Part shown: positions 24,230-32,544 of the stretch, piece by piece
How positions within the stretch are numbered: position 1 is the stretch's first letter
Layout of the letters: each line of letters starts with the position of its first letter
From: Aliigemmobacter aestuarii
Lineage (GTDB): Bacteria > Pseudomonadota > Alphaproteobacteria > Rhodobacterales > Rhodobacteraceae
NCBI RefSeq assembly: GCF_004799285.1
Contig: NZ_SSND01000004.1
Location: 357,715-421,714, forward strand
Direction of reading: 5' to 3'
Length of the DNA stretch: 64,000 bases
The notes under the pieces: model-generated
What the model was told of the DNA's origin: nothing
What the model saw: only the letters and a program-made list of their open reading frames with translations
Database searches by the model: none
Made by a program: the position numbers and the translations under genes

Positions 24230-24481
24230 TCAGAAGGTGTTCGACCTTGGGCGTGCCGCGATCTGGACCGCGCCACGGACCCGCATCCCAAGCCCGAGCA
24301 TGAGCAGAGCAAGCATCAGGAACACTCCATTCGCGACGACATTTCCATGAAGGGCAGCGGATGTCTGAGGTGCGCGACCCGTGATGAAAAGGCTTGCCAG
24401 CACAAGGGGCCCTGCGGACATCCAGGGCAGCAAGACGACCATCGTCACCGGCCCAAGCGATCGGGAAAGAGATCGCATCAT
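24230..24481 (-). CDS. Small hypothetical membrane protein
   Basis: About 83 residues from the ATG pair at 24481/24478. Two hydrophobic segments are clear: GPVTMVVLLPWMSAGPLVLASL and GNVVANGVFLMLALLMLGLGM, with a basic C-terminus. The ribosome site is weak and the start uncertain; the frame is open to 24670. It lies 72 bp upstream of the DUF4956-like gene on the same strand and may be the first gene of that operon. No family is recognised. Confidence 0.5.
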   Translation of the reverse strand: MMRSLSRSLGPVTMVVLLPWMSAGPLVLASLFITGRAPQTSAALHGNVVANGVFLMLALLMLGLGMRVRGAVQIAARPRSNTF

Positions 24482-24719
24482 CTGGACAGAAGAGTGCGGC
24501 ATCGTCCGAACAGGTTGTCTGACGAAACAGCACATGACATGAAAAGCCCCTCTGTCCAGTGTCAATCGGATCGGTGCCGCCATGCAGGCTGAAGGGCAGG
24601 GGCGCCCGCGATCGCGGCCGATGATGCGCTCGGCCGGCATGACGATCTTCTGGAATGCGGCCTTGTCCACACATCGACTCCTCGCTGAACCCTTCGTTGC
24701 GGCGACCCGGTTCTACGGG

Positions 24720-25808
24720 TCAACCGCCCCAGATCACGGCATCCGGGATCTCGAACCTTTCACTGCCGATCATGACGATGTTCATGTCGTTCTCTGTGCG
24801 CGTGACCGTCATGCTTAGCCCCTGGTCTGCCTGGGACTGGTCGAATGACACCGGGTTTCCTGCCTCGAAGTAGATCACCCGGCTGCCACCATCGGGCCAA
24901 TCAATGGTGACCGAGCCATTGCCGCTTCCCGGGCTTTCCCGGATCACGCCGAAATTGCACTCTTGCATCGGCGCATCGGCGCTGCGCACGCACGAGATCA
25001 TTCCGGTCGCGTTGAACGCGGTGCCGGGGACCAGCACATCTTCGACTTCGGGAACGGGCACCATGTCCGGCAATTGGGTCGCAACACCGTCTCCGCCGCT
25101 TGCTTCGATCAAGAAATCGCCCGCTGCCCATGCTTCGATGCCCGGATCGGCCAAGGTCGCAACCTGACACCAGCGGCGGCCTTCGTTCATCCGGCAGCCA
25201 AGGTTGCGAAGCACCGTTCCATCCTTTGCCACAGTCAGCACCGTGGCGCCCGTCGAGGGCGCATCTCGCAAGTTGATATGGCCGCCAGCCGTGGCTGTCC
25301 TGACTGCCAGAAAATCCGGGCCACCCTGAAGGCCATCGGCAAAATCGCCGTGCAGGATTTCCGACCTCTCGCCGACGATCGAAATGTCGAGCGTGAAGTC
25401 CGATCTTTCCCCGCGTCTCGCAGCCGAACGGTACATGTAGACCAGCACGGTGTATTCGCCCGATGTCGACAGAACCGAGTCAAACCGGTTCAGGTCGGGG
25501 ACCATCGGCCCGATCATTTCCGAATTGGCGAGGCCTTCGCCGCCCGGCGCCTGTCCCGGGCCGAACACGGTGAAGTAGGTCGCCAGATTGCTGGCGTTCA
25601 GGCTGATGACCATGCGCTGGCCCGCCTCGGCCCCCAGCATGTAGGCGACGGACTCACGCCCGACGATGGTGTCTGTGATCGTGGTTCCTGAGGTTCCGGC
25701 AGCAAAGCGGACGGCCTGGCTTCGCATGTCGTCTTGCGCCAGTGCAACTGGCGCAGGCGCAAGAAGCGCGACCGAAAGCAGGAGAGCGGGGAAAGAGATT
25801 GGGCGCAT
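24720..25808 (-). CDS. Secreted protein with SH3-like domain and conserved C-terminal domain
   Basis: A 362-residue protein; ATG 25808 has AAGGA 8 bp upstream and begins a signal peptide (cleaved near ALA-QDD). Residues 30-150 form a beta-rich domain. An SH3-type segment follows (INLRDAPSTGATVLTVAKDG...WCQVATLADPGIEAWAAGDFL). The last 110 residues (GTAFNATGMISCVR...FEIPDAVIWGG) closely match the C-terminus of the protein at 29093-29785 (FTAGSIINCER...FEVVDALLIGG). SH3-like domains of this kind bind peptidoglycan or protein ligands in the envelope. It is the terminal member of a run of related secreted genes. The exact role is unknown. Confidence 0.75.
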   Translation of the reverse strand: MRPISFPALLLSVALLAPAPVALAQDDMRSQAVRFAAGTSGTTITDTIVGRESVAYMLGAEAGQRMVISLNASNLATYFTVFGPGQAPGGEGLANSEMIGPMVPDLNRFDSVLSTSGEYTVLVYMYRSAARRGERSDFTLDISIVGERSEILHGDFADGLQGGPDFLAVRTATAGGHINLRDAPSTGATVLTVAKDGTVLRNLGCRMNEGRRWCQVATLADPGIEAWAAGDFLIEASGGDGVATQLPDMVPVPEVEDVLVPGTAFNATGMISCVRSADAPMQECNFGVIRESPGSGNGSVTIDWPDGGSRVIYFEAGNPVSFDQSQADQGLSMTVTRTENDMNIVMIGSERFEIPDAVIWGG

Positions 25809-25973
25809 GTTGGAATTCCTTCCGGCAAGGTCACTCGGTGGGCGCGCAGGTTCAGGGGCCGGGCACCTGCCGGGTGGTCTGCGCCCGCGCCAAAGACGGG
25901 GCCGGACAAACACAAGAGAAGAACGGGGTCTGTTCATCCGGGTTCCTGACGCGGACTACAAAAGCGGAGTGGA

Positions 25974-26026
25974 AGAGGCAGGCTGGAACAAATACCAGGT
26001 TCAAACCCATAAAAGAGCCTGCCTCT
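25974..26026. repeat. 11-bp inverted repeat between two secreted-protein genes
   Basis: AGAGGCAGGCT (25974-25984) and AGCCTGCCTCT (26016-26026) form a perfect stem around a 31-base loop. It lies 38 bp past the stop of the gene at 26065 and 165 bp before the start at 25808 (minus strand). It may be an mRNA end/processing hairpin or an operator; no clear T-run follows. Confidence 0.45.
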
Positions 26027-26064
26027 ACCCCGCCGGCGGTTTCTGGGGCCCGCCGACGAACCAA

Positions 26065-26610
26065 TCAGAGGCGACGATACTCGGTGTTGAAAATCTCGCC
26101 CTTGGAGTTGACCGAGCAGACCACATGCTTATGGCCGTGCGCGAGTTCGATATAGAAGTTGTCTGCACCTTCCTGCGCGGCCTTGACCACATGCACGTTG
26201 TGCGGGCTCGTCTGAAAGACACCCGTCACGGCGTCATTGAAGCACGAATCCATTGCGGCCTTCGGCACCTTCACGCCGGCAACATTGTTCGTCCGGTGCG
26301 CCCTGCTGTTCGTACGTTCCCGTTGTCCGGCATGGTAGCCGTTCATGTAGGCCTCCGTGGGATAGTCCGAGGCATATTGGTGGTTGTGCAGCCCGTCGCG
26401 ATAGCCCATCTCGAACTGCGCCGTTGCCTCGCCATCTGCCGGCGCATAGCCCTCGCGATAATGATCGTTGTGGTGCAACAGGACCGCCGTCCCGAGAATT
26501 GCCAAGGCTGCCGCGGCCTTCTGTTCCTTGCTCATTTCGGCATGGACCGGCGCAGTTGCGAGTGTCAGCAGAAGAGCCGTGCTTGCGAACAGGGCGATAG
26601 TTTTCTTCAT
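26065..26610 (-). CDS. Small secreted protein, unknown function
   Basis: A 181-residue protein; ATG 26610 has GAGG 6 bp upstream and starts a typical signal peptide (MKKTIALFASTALLLTLATAPVHA). After it comes a hydrophobic segment AAAALAILGTAVLLHHNDHY, then His/Tyr-rich sequence (GYRDGLHNHQYASDYPTEAYMNGYHAGQRER). The C-terminal part has DSCFNDAV...ADNFYIELAHGHKHVVCSVNSKGEIFN, with two cysteines likely to bond. The central GY-D-G and GY-x-AG repeats resemble YMGG/EF-like glycine loops but no family is certain. Confidence 0.7.
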   Translation of the reverse strand: MKKTIALFASTALLLTLATAPVHAEMSKEQKAAAALAILGTAVLLHHNDHYREGYAPADGEATAQFEMGYRDGLHNHQYASDYPTEAYMNGYHAGQRERTNSRAHRTNNVAGVKVPKAAMDSCFNDAVTGVFQTSPHNVHVVKAAQEGADNFYIELAHGHKHVVCSVNSKGEIFNTEYRRL

Positions 26611-26757
26611 GGTATTCCTCTTTCGTAGTGTGGTTTTCAACGATTGCGCACTGATCCGACGGAAAGGCCGGAACGGGGAACGGGCCTTTCGAAATCGCGT
26701 TCCGTCCCGCTCCAGTGCAGGTCGGGTCGCGCCCGGCTGCCAGCAAGCTGGCAAGTC

Positions 26758-27039
26758 TCAGGCAGCCCCTTCACGACCGGCGAACATCACCTCGGACACC
26801 CGGCCACTGATCTGTGCGTACACCGCCGTACTGCAGGCGCCTCCTGCCGCGTTGCTGACATCCGGCGAGAAACCAGTGTCGGGCAGCATCGGGTCTTGCG
26901 AGCTGATTGGAACAACGTCCTGCACGCAATTCATGGGCCGGCCGAAGGCCGCGAAGCCCCCGATGAACTTAACCCGGTGTTTCAACAAGGGTTCCTTCCC
27001 GAACAATAAATTCACGCCACGCCCTGACCCGAGCCCCAT
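26758..27039 (-). pseudogene. Shortened paralogue of the lipoprotein gene at 28707-29039
   Basis: A 93-residue frame whose end, SPDVSNAAGGACSTAVYAQ followed by SGRVSEVMFAGREGAA, matches the paralogue's DPAVSNTAVSVCQNTLAQQ and AELMFLGSEGAA, but about 35 residues between (including the W-x-C segment) are missing. It has no signal peptide or lipobox. This looks like a copy with an internal deletion and lost 5' end. It could also be an unrelated short gene, as the match is limited. Confidence 0.4.
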
Positions 27040-27193
27040 TTGGACTCGACACTGTGGTTTGGCGTCAGACTCAAGACCATTGACCGCGTGACTCGCTAAT
27101 CTCGCCTTCAGGGTGCATAAGCCGGCTCATCAAGACAATTGAAAAGAATTCGAACCACTGAGCAGGATTCAGCATATCTCGCGTGGCAGGTCA

Positions 27194-28147
27194 CTATGAG
27201 GCCGCCGACTGCTGGCGCGGCTTCAGGCTGACGATCTGGTCGGATCTTGTCGAGCTGTTGACCAATGATTTCATCCATTGGATCAATGTGCGAAGATCCG
27301 GGTCGGATCTGCGTGCCGCTTTGTAGCAGAACCTGTAACGGCGCCCCGATGGAACCCGCACAGGATTCAGACAGACGACCTGACCTGCTTCTATCGCCTC
27401 GTTCGCCACGAACTCAGGCACAAGCGCCACCCCCACGCCAGCCTTCGCCAATGCCAATGCAAGCAGGTAATGTGTGCAGCGCACGAATTCGGTGTCCTCA
27501 ATTCCCGTTGCGTCAAGCCCGGCGCCCGCGCAGAAATCGTGCCAGTCCTTCCCCAGCGTGTCTGGTGGAACGTCTGTCGTGATCAGCGATTCCGGAAGGT
27601 CGTCCTCGATCGGTGCCGTGCCGGGCTTTCCGACCGCGATCAGCGTTTCTTCGAACAATGTCACCGAGTCGAACCCCTCGCGCACAGTGTTTGCCGTCAC
27701 GATGACGTCAGCCACCTGGTCCGACAATTCGGGATCCTGAGCGTAAAGTCGAAGCTCGATGTTCAATCCCGGATTCCGGGCAAGGAATTTTGGCAGCCGC
27801 TCCGCAAGCCAGAAGGGGCCGAAACTGGAACACACCGCAATCCGAAGGCACTTCTTTTCCTGAAAGATCGTGCCCGAAAGCGCCGTATCCAGTTGCGAGA
27901 ACGCGGTCGCGATCATTGATTGAAGAAGAATCCCTTTTTCAGACAGGACCAATCCACGGCCTGACTTGTGGAAAAGAACCTCGCCGACAAAACCGGAAAG
28001 TGAACGCAACTGGTGACTGACAGCGCTGGCCGATACGCCCAGCTCCTCTCCGGCCGCGGCAACGGACCCAAGGCGGGCAACGGCCTCAAAATACTGAAGC
28101 GAACGAAGGATGCGGGGGTCACGAACCAACAGGCTTTTCCTAGACAT
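27194..28147 (-). CDS. LysR-family regulator, GcvA-like
   Basis: A 317-residue protein with an N-terminal winged helix-turn-helix (SLQYFEAVARLGSVAAAGEELGVSASAVSHQLRSLSGFVG, about 16-54) and a periplasmic-binding-protein-like effector domain starting near LRIAVCSSFGPFWLAERLPKF. The order and wording follow GcvA-type LysR regulators. It resembles the regulator at 32545-33429 along its length (for example CSSFGPFWL versus CSAFGPFWL), so they are paralogues. It lies among the secreted-protein genes and probably controls some of them; the effector is unknown. Confidence 0.9.
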   Translation of the reverse strand: MSRKSLLVRDPRILRSLQYFEAVARLGSVAAAGEELGVSASAVSHQLRSLSGFVGEVLFHKSGRGLVLSEKGILLQSMIATAFSQLDTALSGTIFQEKKCLRIAVCSSFGPFWLAERLPKFLARNPGLNIELRLYAQDPELSDQVADVIVTANTVREGFDSVTLFEETLIAVGKPGTAPIEDDLPESLITTDVPPDTLGKDWHDFCAGAGLDATGIEDTEFVRCTHYLLALALAKAGVGVALVPEFVANEAIEAGQVVCLNPVRVPSGRRYRFCYKAARRSDPDLRTLIQWMKSLVNSSTRSDQIVSLKPRQQSAAS

Positions 28148-28369
28148 TCCGCCCCCGCTGCGTTTTGAACGCCTTGATGATCTCGGCGGGCGATCTCATT
28201 TTGTCTTCAGTGTCGGCGGGCGCACCGAACCCGGTGACCGGCTGCATCTTCGCGGCCCGACGCAGCGAGAGGGCGCAACTGCCCTGTGCGTCCGTCCTCG
28301 ATTTGAAGGCGATAAGGTCAAGCATGTCGTCGGTACCTATTCCGTCCAGTTTGTCCCGCGGGCGGCGCT

Positions 28370-28639
28370 TCAGTTTCGTGCCCAACGGCACAAGGTGGCG
28401 AGAAGGCCGATGTTCAACAGCGGCGAGAGCGCTGCGAGCCAAGGCCATGCCGGTTCCGGCGCGAGGTCTACAAACTGGTTCCATGGCAATCCAAGCGGGA
28501 TCAGGAAGATCCCGGACAAGGGGTCTCGGGGCTGACCGAACAGCCCGAATGTCCCGATGAGGAACAGCGCACCCGCAAGGAGGTAGAGGGCAATGAATGC
28601 CCGAAGGACCCAGACGCAGATCGCAGCTCCAAGTGCCAT
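28370..28639 (-). CDS. Small membrane protein
   Basis: An 89-residue protein from ATG 28639, with AGGGGA 6 bp upstream (GTG 28642 adds one residue). Two strongly hydrophobic stretches (AAICVWVLRAFIALYLLAGALFLIGTFGLF and WLAALSPLLNIGLLATL) suggest two or three TM helices with a short loop (GQPRDPLSGIFLIPLGLPW). No family is recognised. It sits between the lipoprotein gene and the LysR gene on the same strand. Confidence 0.65.
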   Translation of the reverse strand: MALGAAICVWVLRAFIALYLLAGALFLIGTFGLFGQPRDPLSGIFLIPLGLPWNQFVDLAPEPAWPWLAALSPLLNIGLLATLCRWARN

Positions 28640-28706
28640 CACGGTTCCCCTGTTTCAAAAACCCGGTGGGCGGCTGGTGCCGCCCACCCTCACTCGCTAC
28701 CAACGC

Positions 28707-29039
28707 TCAGGCCGCACCTTCGCTCCCGAGGAACATCAGTTCCGCCCCGCGACCGTCATTGCTCACCAGGCAGCGCCACGGCGCGCCGTTGGCACCGACC
28801 CGCATGTAAACCCCGACATTGGCCTCAGAGTATTCGGTGCCGACGACGGAAACGTTGCCGTCGACTTGCTGCGCCAGCGTATTCTGGCAGACGCTCACTG
28901 CCGTGTTGCTGACGGCGGGGTCAAAGGTCGTACGGATCGAAGGGCCCGCTGGTGATGCGGGCATCATCCCGTCATCGACGCAGGCTCCAAGTGCGGACAA
29001 TGCGGCAACGGCAAGCACAGCCTTCGTGATCTGGAACAT
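28707..29039 (-). CDS. Small lipoprotein with conserved V-x-W-x-C domain
   Basis: A 110-residue lipoprotein; ATG 29039 has AGGGG 7 bp upstream. The signal ends in lipobox LGAC. The mature part has VSNTAVSVCQNTLAQQ, then VGTEYSEANVGVYMRVGANGAPWRCLVSNDGRGAELMFLG. This alternating pattern is common in short envelope lipoproteins of Rhodobacterales and resembles a small beta domain with a disulfide. It follows the 29093 gene by 53 bp and is likely co-transcribed with it. Function unknown. Confidence 0.75.
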   Translation of the reverse strand: MFQITKAVLAVAALSALGACVDDGMMPASPAGPSIRTTFDPAVSNTAVSVCQNTLAQQVDGNVSVVGTEYSEANVGVYMRVGANGAPWRCLVSNDGRGAELMFLGSEGAA

Positions 29040-29092
29040 GTCTTTTCCCCTTGTTTCCAGTGTAAGATGAAGTTTTCGTCGCAAGAGATGCC

Positions 29093-29785
29093 TCAACCGC
29101 CGATCAGCAGGGCATCGACCACCTCGAAGCGGGCATCACCCACGGTGACGATCTGGATATCGCCGTCGCGTGTGACGCTCAGTTGTGCTCCGCCGTCGGC
29201 TTCGGATTCATCGTAACGGACGATCTCGCCGTTCTCGAAATACAGAACGCGGCTGCCGGTGTCGGGCCAGAACACGAAGAGGGCGCCGTTGCCGTTGCCT
29301 TCCCTTACGACGCCGGCGTCACATTGCCCGGCGCCGGTTCCGGGCCGTTCGCAATTGATGATCGATCCCGCGGTGAAGCTGGAACCCGCGGGCAGGACGC
29401 CGCCTACGGGACGTTCATAATTTGGCATGTCGGCACCGCCGCTTACGCCACCAGATTGCAGCGTTGCCAGTTGATCGGACCCGTCGACGAAGAACTCGGA
29501 CAAACGCAGCTCATTGGCGGGGAAGCCGCAACGGACTTCTGCAACATAGTTCCCAAGGTCCAGTGTGCCGCCTGCCGTGCGGCTGCCGTCGGTGCGTGGT
29601 TCGTCGGCGCGCATGTCGGCCACGGCATCGAAGTTGTTGAAGAACTGCCGGGCGGCGTCCGCGCAGGCGCCGGCGACGTCTTCCTGGGCGGAGACCGGCG
29701 CGGCGAGGACGAGCCAGGCCAAAGACGCGCCGATGATGCCAGCTGGAATGCGTTTTTTTCGCAAGGAGTGGATGCTGTGGGACAT
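29093..29785 (-). CDS. Secreted protein sharing the C-terminal domain of the 24720-25808 protein
   Basis: A 230-residue protein with a signal peptide (cleaved near VSA-QED). The N-terminal domain (ACADAARQFFNNFDAVADMRADEPRTDG...YVAEVRCGFP) resembles the N-terminus of the 29813-30772 protein (YFRDFTAATEMQYNGQRVDG...YEDFACSYD). The C-terminal 100 residues match those of the 24720 gene. It therefore joins halves of two neighbouring paralogues, which indicates domain shuffling within the cluster. The gap to the upstream gene is 27 bp. Role unknown. Confidence 0.75.
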   Translation of the reverse strand: MSHSIHSLRKKRIPAGIIGASLAWLVLAAPVSAQEDVAGACADAARQFFNNFDAVADMRADEPRTDGSRTAGGTLDLGNYVAEVRCGFPANELRLSEFFVDGSDQLATLQSGGVSGGADMPNYERPVGGVLPAGSSFTAGSIINCERPGTGAGQCDAGVVREGNGNGALFVFWPDTGSRVLYFENGEIVRYDESEADGGAQLSVTRDGDIQIVTVGDARFEVVDALLIGG

Positions 29786-29812
29786 GGTGACTTGCTTTCC
29801 TTCAGAGGATGA

Positions 29813-30772
29813 TCATTCGACGCTCAGGATGACCTGGTAAGTTCGGCTCTGGCCGCTGCTGTTGGTGATCTCGACCACATGATCGCCAGACTTCCAGAGT
29901 TGACCCTGGTAGGACTTCGAGGCCGGACCCCGATCCAGAAGTGTTCCATCAGGGTTGAGAATGCGCCAGGTCACGGAAGGGCTGCCTGATCCCAGGTTGA
30001 AATACAGGAACTGTCCGTTACTGGCCCGCAGCAGGTAACGACGGACCGAGTTTCCGTTGAGTGAATCGTTGAATTGGACGCCGGTCTGCCCCGCCGGGAA
30101 ACGGATGCGGGCGGTGGTCGTTGCCGAAGGGCCAGAAGGCTCGGGCAACTGGGTGGCCGTGCCCCCGCCGTTTACCTTGCCCGAGGTCAGATAGCGCCCG
30201 CTGACCCATCCCTGATCCCGCATGTCGCCCGGAAGCTCGATCAGGCACCAGCGCGCGCCGTTCGGGGCTTCGCAGCGCAGAAGCCGGACACGGTCGCCAT
30301 TGGCAAGTGCCCCGACGATCCGGTATCCGGTGCCCGGACCGCTTCGAACGTTAAGCACGTCCCCGGCCGAGACCCCCGTCACCCGGGCAAAGCCTTTTCC
30401 CGTTTCTGGCGCGGTTGCACTGCCGCGTGACAGGGGGTTTGGCCGCCGTTTGCCCTCGGCAAAGAACTCCACGATCTCTCTCCCGCTCCGGTCATAGGAG
30501 CAGGCAAAATCTTCGTATCGCGTTTCAAGGAAAATGCGGCCGTTGATGGCATGTGTCCCATCGACGCGCTGGCCGTTGTATTGCATTTCGGTCGCGGCGG
30601 TGAAGTCGCGGAAATAGGTCTGTCCCGCACTCGAACATTCGTTCCGCATGAACTCTCGCGACTGCGCCAAGGCCTCCCCGCCGGACCCGAGCAGGACAGC
30701 CGAAAAGAGAGCCGAGGCAGTCACAATCCGACAGAACCGGCTGACTGAGACGATTGAGATCCGGATTGCCAT
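29813..30772 (-). CDS. Secreted SH3-domain protein with PliI/PPC-like C-terminal domain
   Basis: A 319-residue protein with a signal peptide (SALFSAVLLGSGGEALA). After an N-terminal domain comes an SH3_3-type domain (GDVLNVRSGPGTGYRIVGAL...RWCLIELPG...GWVSGRYL, about 130-195). The C-terminal domain (IRFPAGQTGVQFNDSLNG...YQGQLWKSGDHVVEITN) resembles the lysozyme-inhibitor PliI/PPC-like fold, which is also found at the end of the 31150 protein. A role in envelope protection is possible. It lies between related genes on the same strand. Confidence 0.8.
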   Translation of the reverse strand: MAIRISIVSVSRFCRIVTASALFSAVLLGSGGEALAQSREFMRNECSSAGQTYFRDFTAATEMQYNGQRVDGTHAINGRIFLETRYEDFACSYDRSGREIVEFFAEGKRRPNPLSRGSATAPETGKGFARVTGVSAGDVLNVRSGPGTGYRIVGALANGDRVRLLRCEAPNGARWCLIELPGDMRDQGWVSGRYLTSGKVNGGGTATQLPEPSGPSATTTARIRFPAGQTGVQFNDSLNGNSVRRYLLRASNGQFLYFNLGSGSPSVTWRILNPDGTLLDRGPASKSYQGQLWKSGDHVVEITNSSGQSRTYQVILSVE

Positions 30773-30802
30773 CGCTCATTGCTCCCTTTTGATGGCCGCC
30801 TT

Positions 30803-31144
30803 TCAGGCGCGACGCACGAGTCTGAGGATGAAGAGGATCAGCACCGCACCGGCAAGCGCGGCAAGGAAGGCGCCGAACCAGCCGCCACCCAGCGGGATGC
30901 CAAGCCGCGGCAACAGGAAACTTGCCAGCATCGAGCCACCCACGCCCGCCAGAATGTCGGTCAACAGGCCCGAGCCGCTGCCCTTGACGATCAGGCTCGC
31001 CAGCCAACCGATCACGGCTCCGATCAGGATCGCCATGGTCATTCCCGCGACAAACCCGATCCCTGCACCGACCGATTGGGGGGATACCTGTGCAAGAGCC
31101 GGCGATGCGACGAACACCGGAACAAGCGCATATCTGGCGGACAT
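30803..31144 (-). CDS. GlsB/YeaQ/YmgE-type stress-response membrane protein
   Basis: A 113-residue protein with an N-terminal signal-like segment and three to four hydrophobic helices. IGWLASLIVKGSGSGLLTDILAGVGGSMLASFLL is the family hallmark (transglycosylase-associated protein family). Such proteins are small inner-membrane proteins induced by stress; the biochemical role is not known. It starts 5 bp after the stop of the secreted gene upstream, so it shares its transcript. Confidence 0.85.
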   Translation of the reverse strand: MSARYALVPVFVASPALAQVSPQSVGAGIGFVAGMTMAILIGAVIGWLASLIVKGSGSGLLTDILAGVGGSMLASFLLPRLGIPLGGGWFGAFLAALAGAVLILFILRLVRRA

Positions 31145-31149
31145 GGCGG

Positions 31150-32058
31150 TTACTCCACCCCGATGATTACGCGGAACGACATCGCGCTTCCGCCCCGATT
31201 GAACACCTCGATGACGTGATCCCCGGACTGCCAGAGCTGACCGCGGTACTCCATGTCGGTGCGGACCTCATCCAAGAGGGCCGTGTGATTGGGATTGAGA
31301 ATGCGATAGGACAGTCCCGGCCCGTCAGCAGCGATGCGGACGTAAAGATCCTGCCCGTTCGATGCGCCGACGACGAAACGATGCGACTTGCCGGGGGCGA
31401 GGCTGTCGGCAAATTCGGTGCCTGTAGACCCGCGCGGAAAGCGCACGCGTTCAGTGGTATGGCTGGCCTCATTGCCGGCATGGACCGGCGTCGCCCGCGC
31501 CGACCGGACCGGCCCCGTGCCCTCGATCAGGAACTCCGCTGCGGCCCAGCCGGAAACGTCCCCATCGGCGATGTGGCACCAGTTGCGCCCCTCGGCCTGT
31601 CGGCACCCAAGGTTTTCAACCACCGTCCCGGTTGGCAGGATGCCGACCGTCGGCGACGACGTCGACGGTTGCGAATGGACCTTCAGCCGGGTGTCCACGT
31701 TCACGGTGAAATGGTCCGGACCGCCGGCGCCGCCTTCGGGCGCCGCCGGCGCCGCAGCACTTTCAACACCAAGAACCGTGCAGACGCCGTTTGCTCCGCC
31801 GGGGCCGGTGAAACTCACGATAAGATCGCGGCCACCGCCTTCATGGCTGATGCTGATGGTAAGGCTCTCCATCCGAGCCTGGTAGTAGTGTTTGTTGAAC
31901 CGTTCGACGTCCATCACCGCGCCGTTGATGCGGACTGTCCCGGTGCGGTCGGCGTCGATGTAGTTTCCCATGCACTGCGCCGAAAACACCGGCATCTCGG
32001 CGAAAGCTGCGGCCGGAAGGATCAGGGCCGTTGCCAGAAAGAAGGAACGCAATGCCAT
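31150..32058 (-). CDS. Secreted SH3-domain protein with PliI/PPC-like C-terminal domain
   Basis: A 302-residue protein with a signal peptide (ALILPAAAFA). The N-terminal domain (FSAQCMGNYIDADRTGTVRINGAVMDVERFNKHYYQ...) is different from that of its paralogues. An SH3-like domain follows (LKVHSQPSTSSPTVGILPTGTVVENLGC...WCHIADGDVSGWAAAEFL). The C-terminus (VRFPRGSTGTEFADSLAPG...YRGQLWQSGDHVIEVFN) matches the 29813 protein. It is the first gene of a run of closely spaced secreted genes, so its upstream gap (32059 onward) should hold the promoter. Confidence 0.8.
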   Translation of the reverse strand: MALRSFFLATALILPAAAFAEMPVFSAQCMGNYIDADRTGTVRINGAVMDVERFNKHYYQARMESLTISISHEGGGRDLIVSFTGPGGANGVCTVLGVESAAAPAAPEGGAGGPDHFTVNVDTRLKVHSQPSTSSPTVGILPTGTVVENLGCRQAEGRNWCHIADGDVSGWAAAEFLIEGTGPVRSARATPVHAGNEASHTTERVRFPRGSTGTEFADSLAPGKSHRFVVGASNGQDLYVRIAADGPGLSYRILNPNHTALLDEVRTDMEYRGQLWQSGDHVIEVFNRGGSAMSFRVIIGVE

Positions 32059-32544
32059 TCTTCATCTCCATGTATCAAACGGTTTCATGTTCCGGGCAGC
32101 CAGTGCCCGGGCTTTCATCTTGTTGCGTGACGCGCGCCAGTCCCCGTGAAGCCGCTTCGTCCTCTGCCATCCGGACGCACCGCGCAAACCTTGCCCTTCG
32201 AGCCGTGGCCGGAGGTCGGCGACACGCCAGGGCATCAAGACCAAAACGGATCAAACCAAAGCCGGGATGCTTTAGAAAATCAGTCACGTTTTGCTCAACT
32301 TTGCCAACGGCCTGCCGAACGGCTGTTCAGCCGGTAACGGCACTGATCCCGCACGGAAACGCACTCGCACCAAGCGCGGGCGTCTATTAAACATGTGAAA
32401 AAATTCAATTCACACGGCTTTGAAGGCGCCCGATTGCCTCTTTAGGCAAGCGGATAGGTGACAAGGTGTCAATTGAGCGATCTTGTGTATACTTGAGTCA
32501 GAATGGACCGTCAGTCGGTGCGATCGCCAGACGGCCTTGCCAAG
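32059..32544. other. Intergenic region upstream of the secreted-protein run
   Basis: About 485 bp between the start of the 31150 gene and the 3' end of the second LysR gene, both on the minus strand. No credible gene or RNA is seen. AT-rich patches around 32385-32410 and 32465-32505 are the best places for the promoter and possible LysR sites. Confidence 0.4.

Noticed and set aside
28140..28703. 187-residue minus-strand frame over the LysR upstream region
   Set aside because: It overlaps the better-supported 89-residue membrane protein in another frame and has no ribosome site or family.
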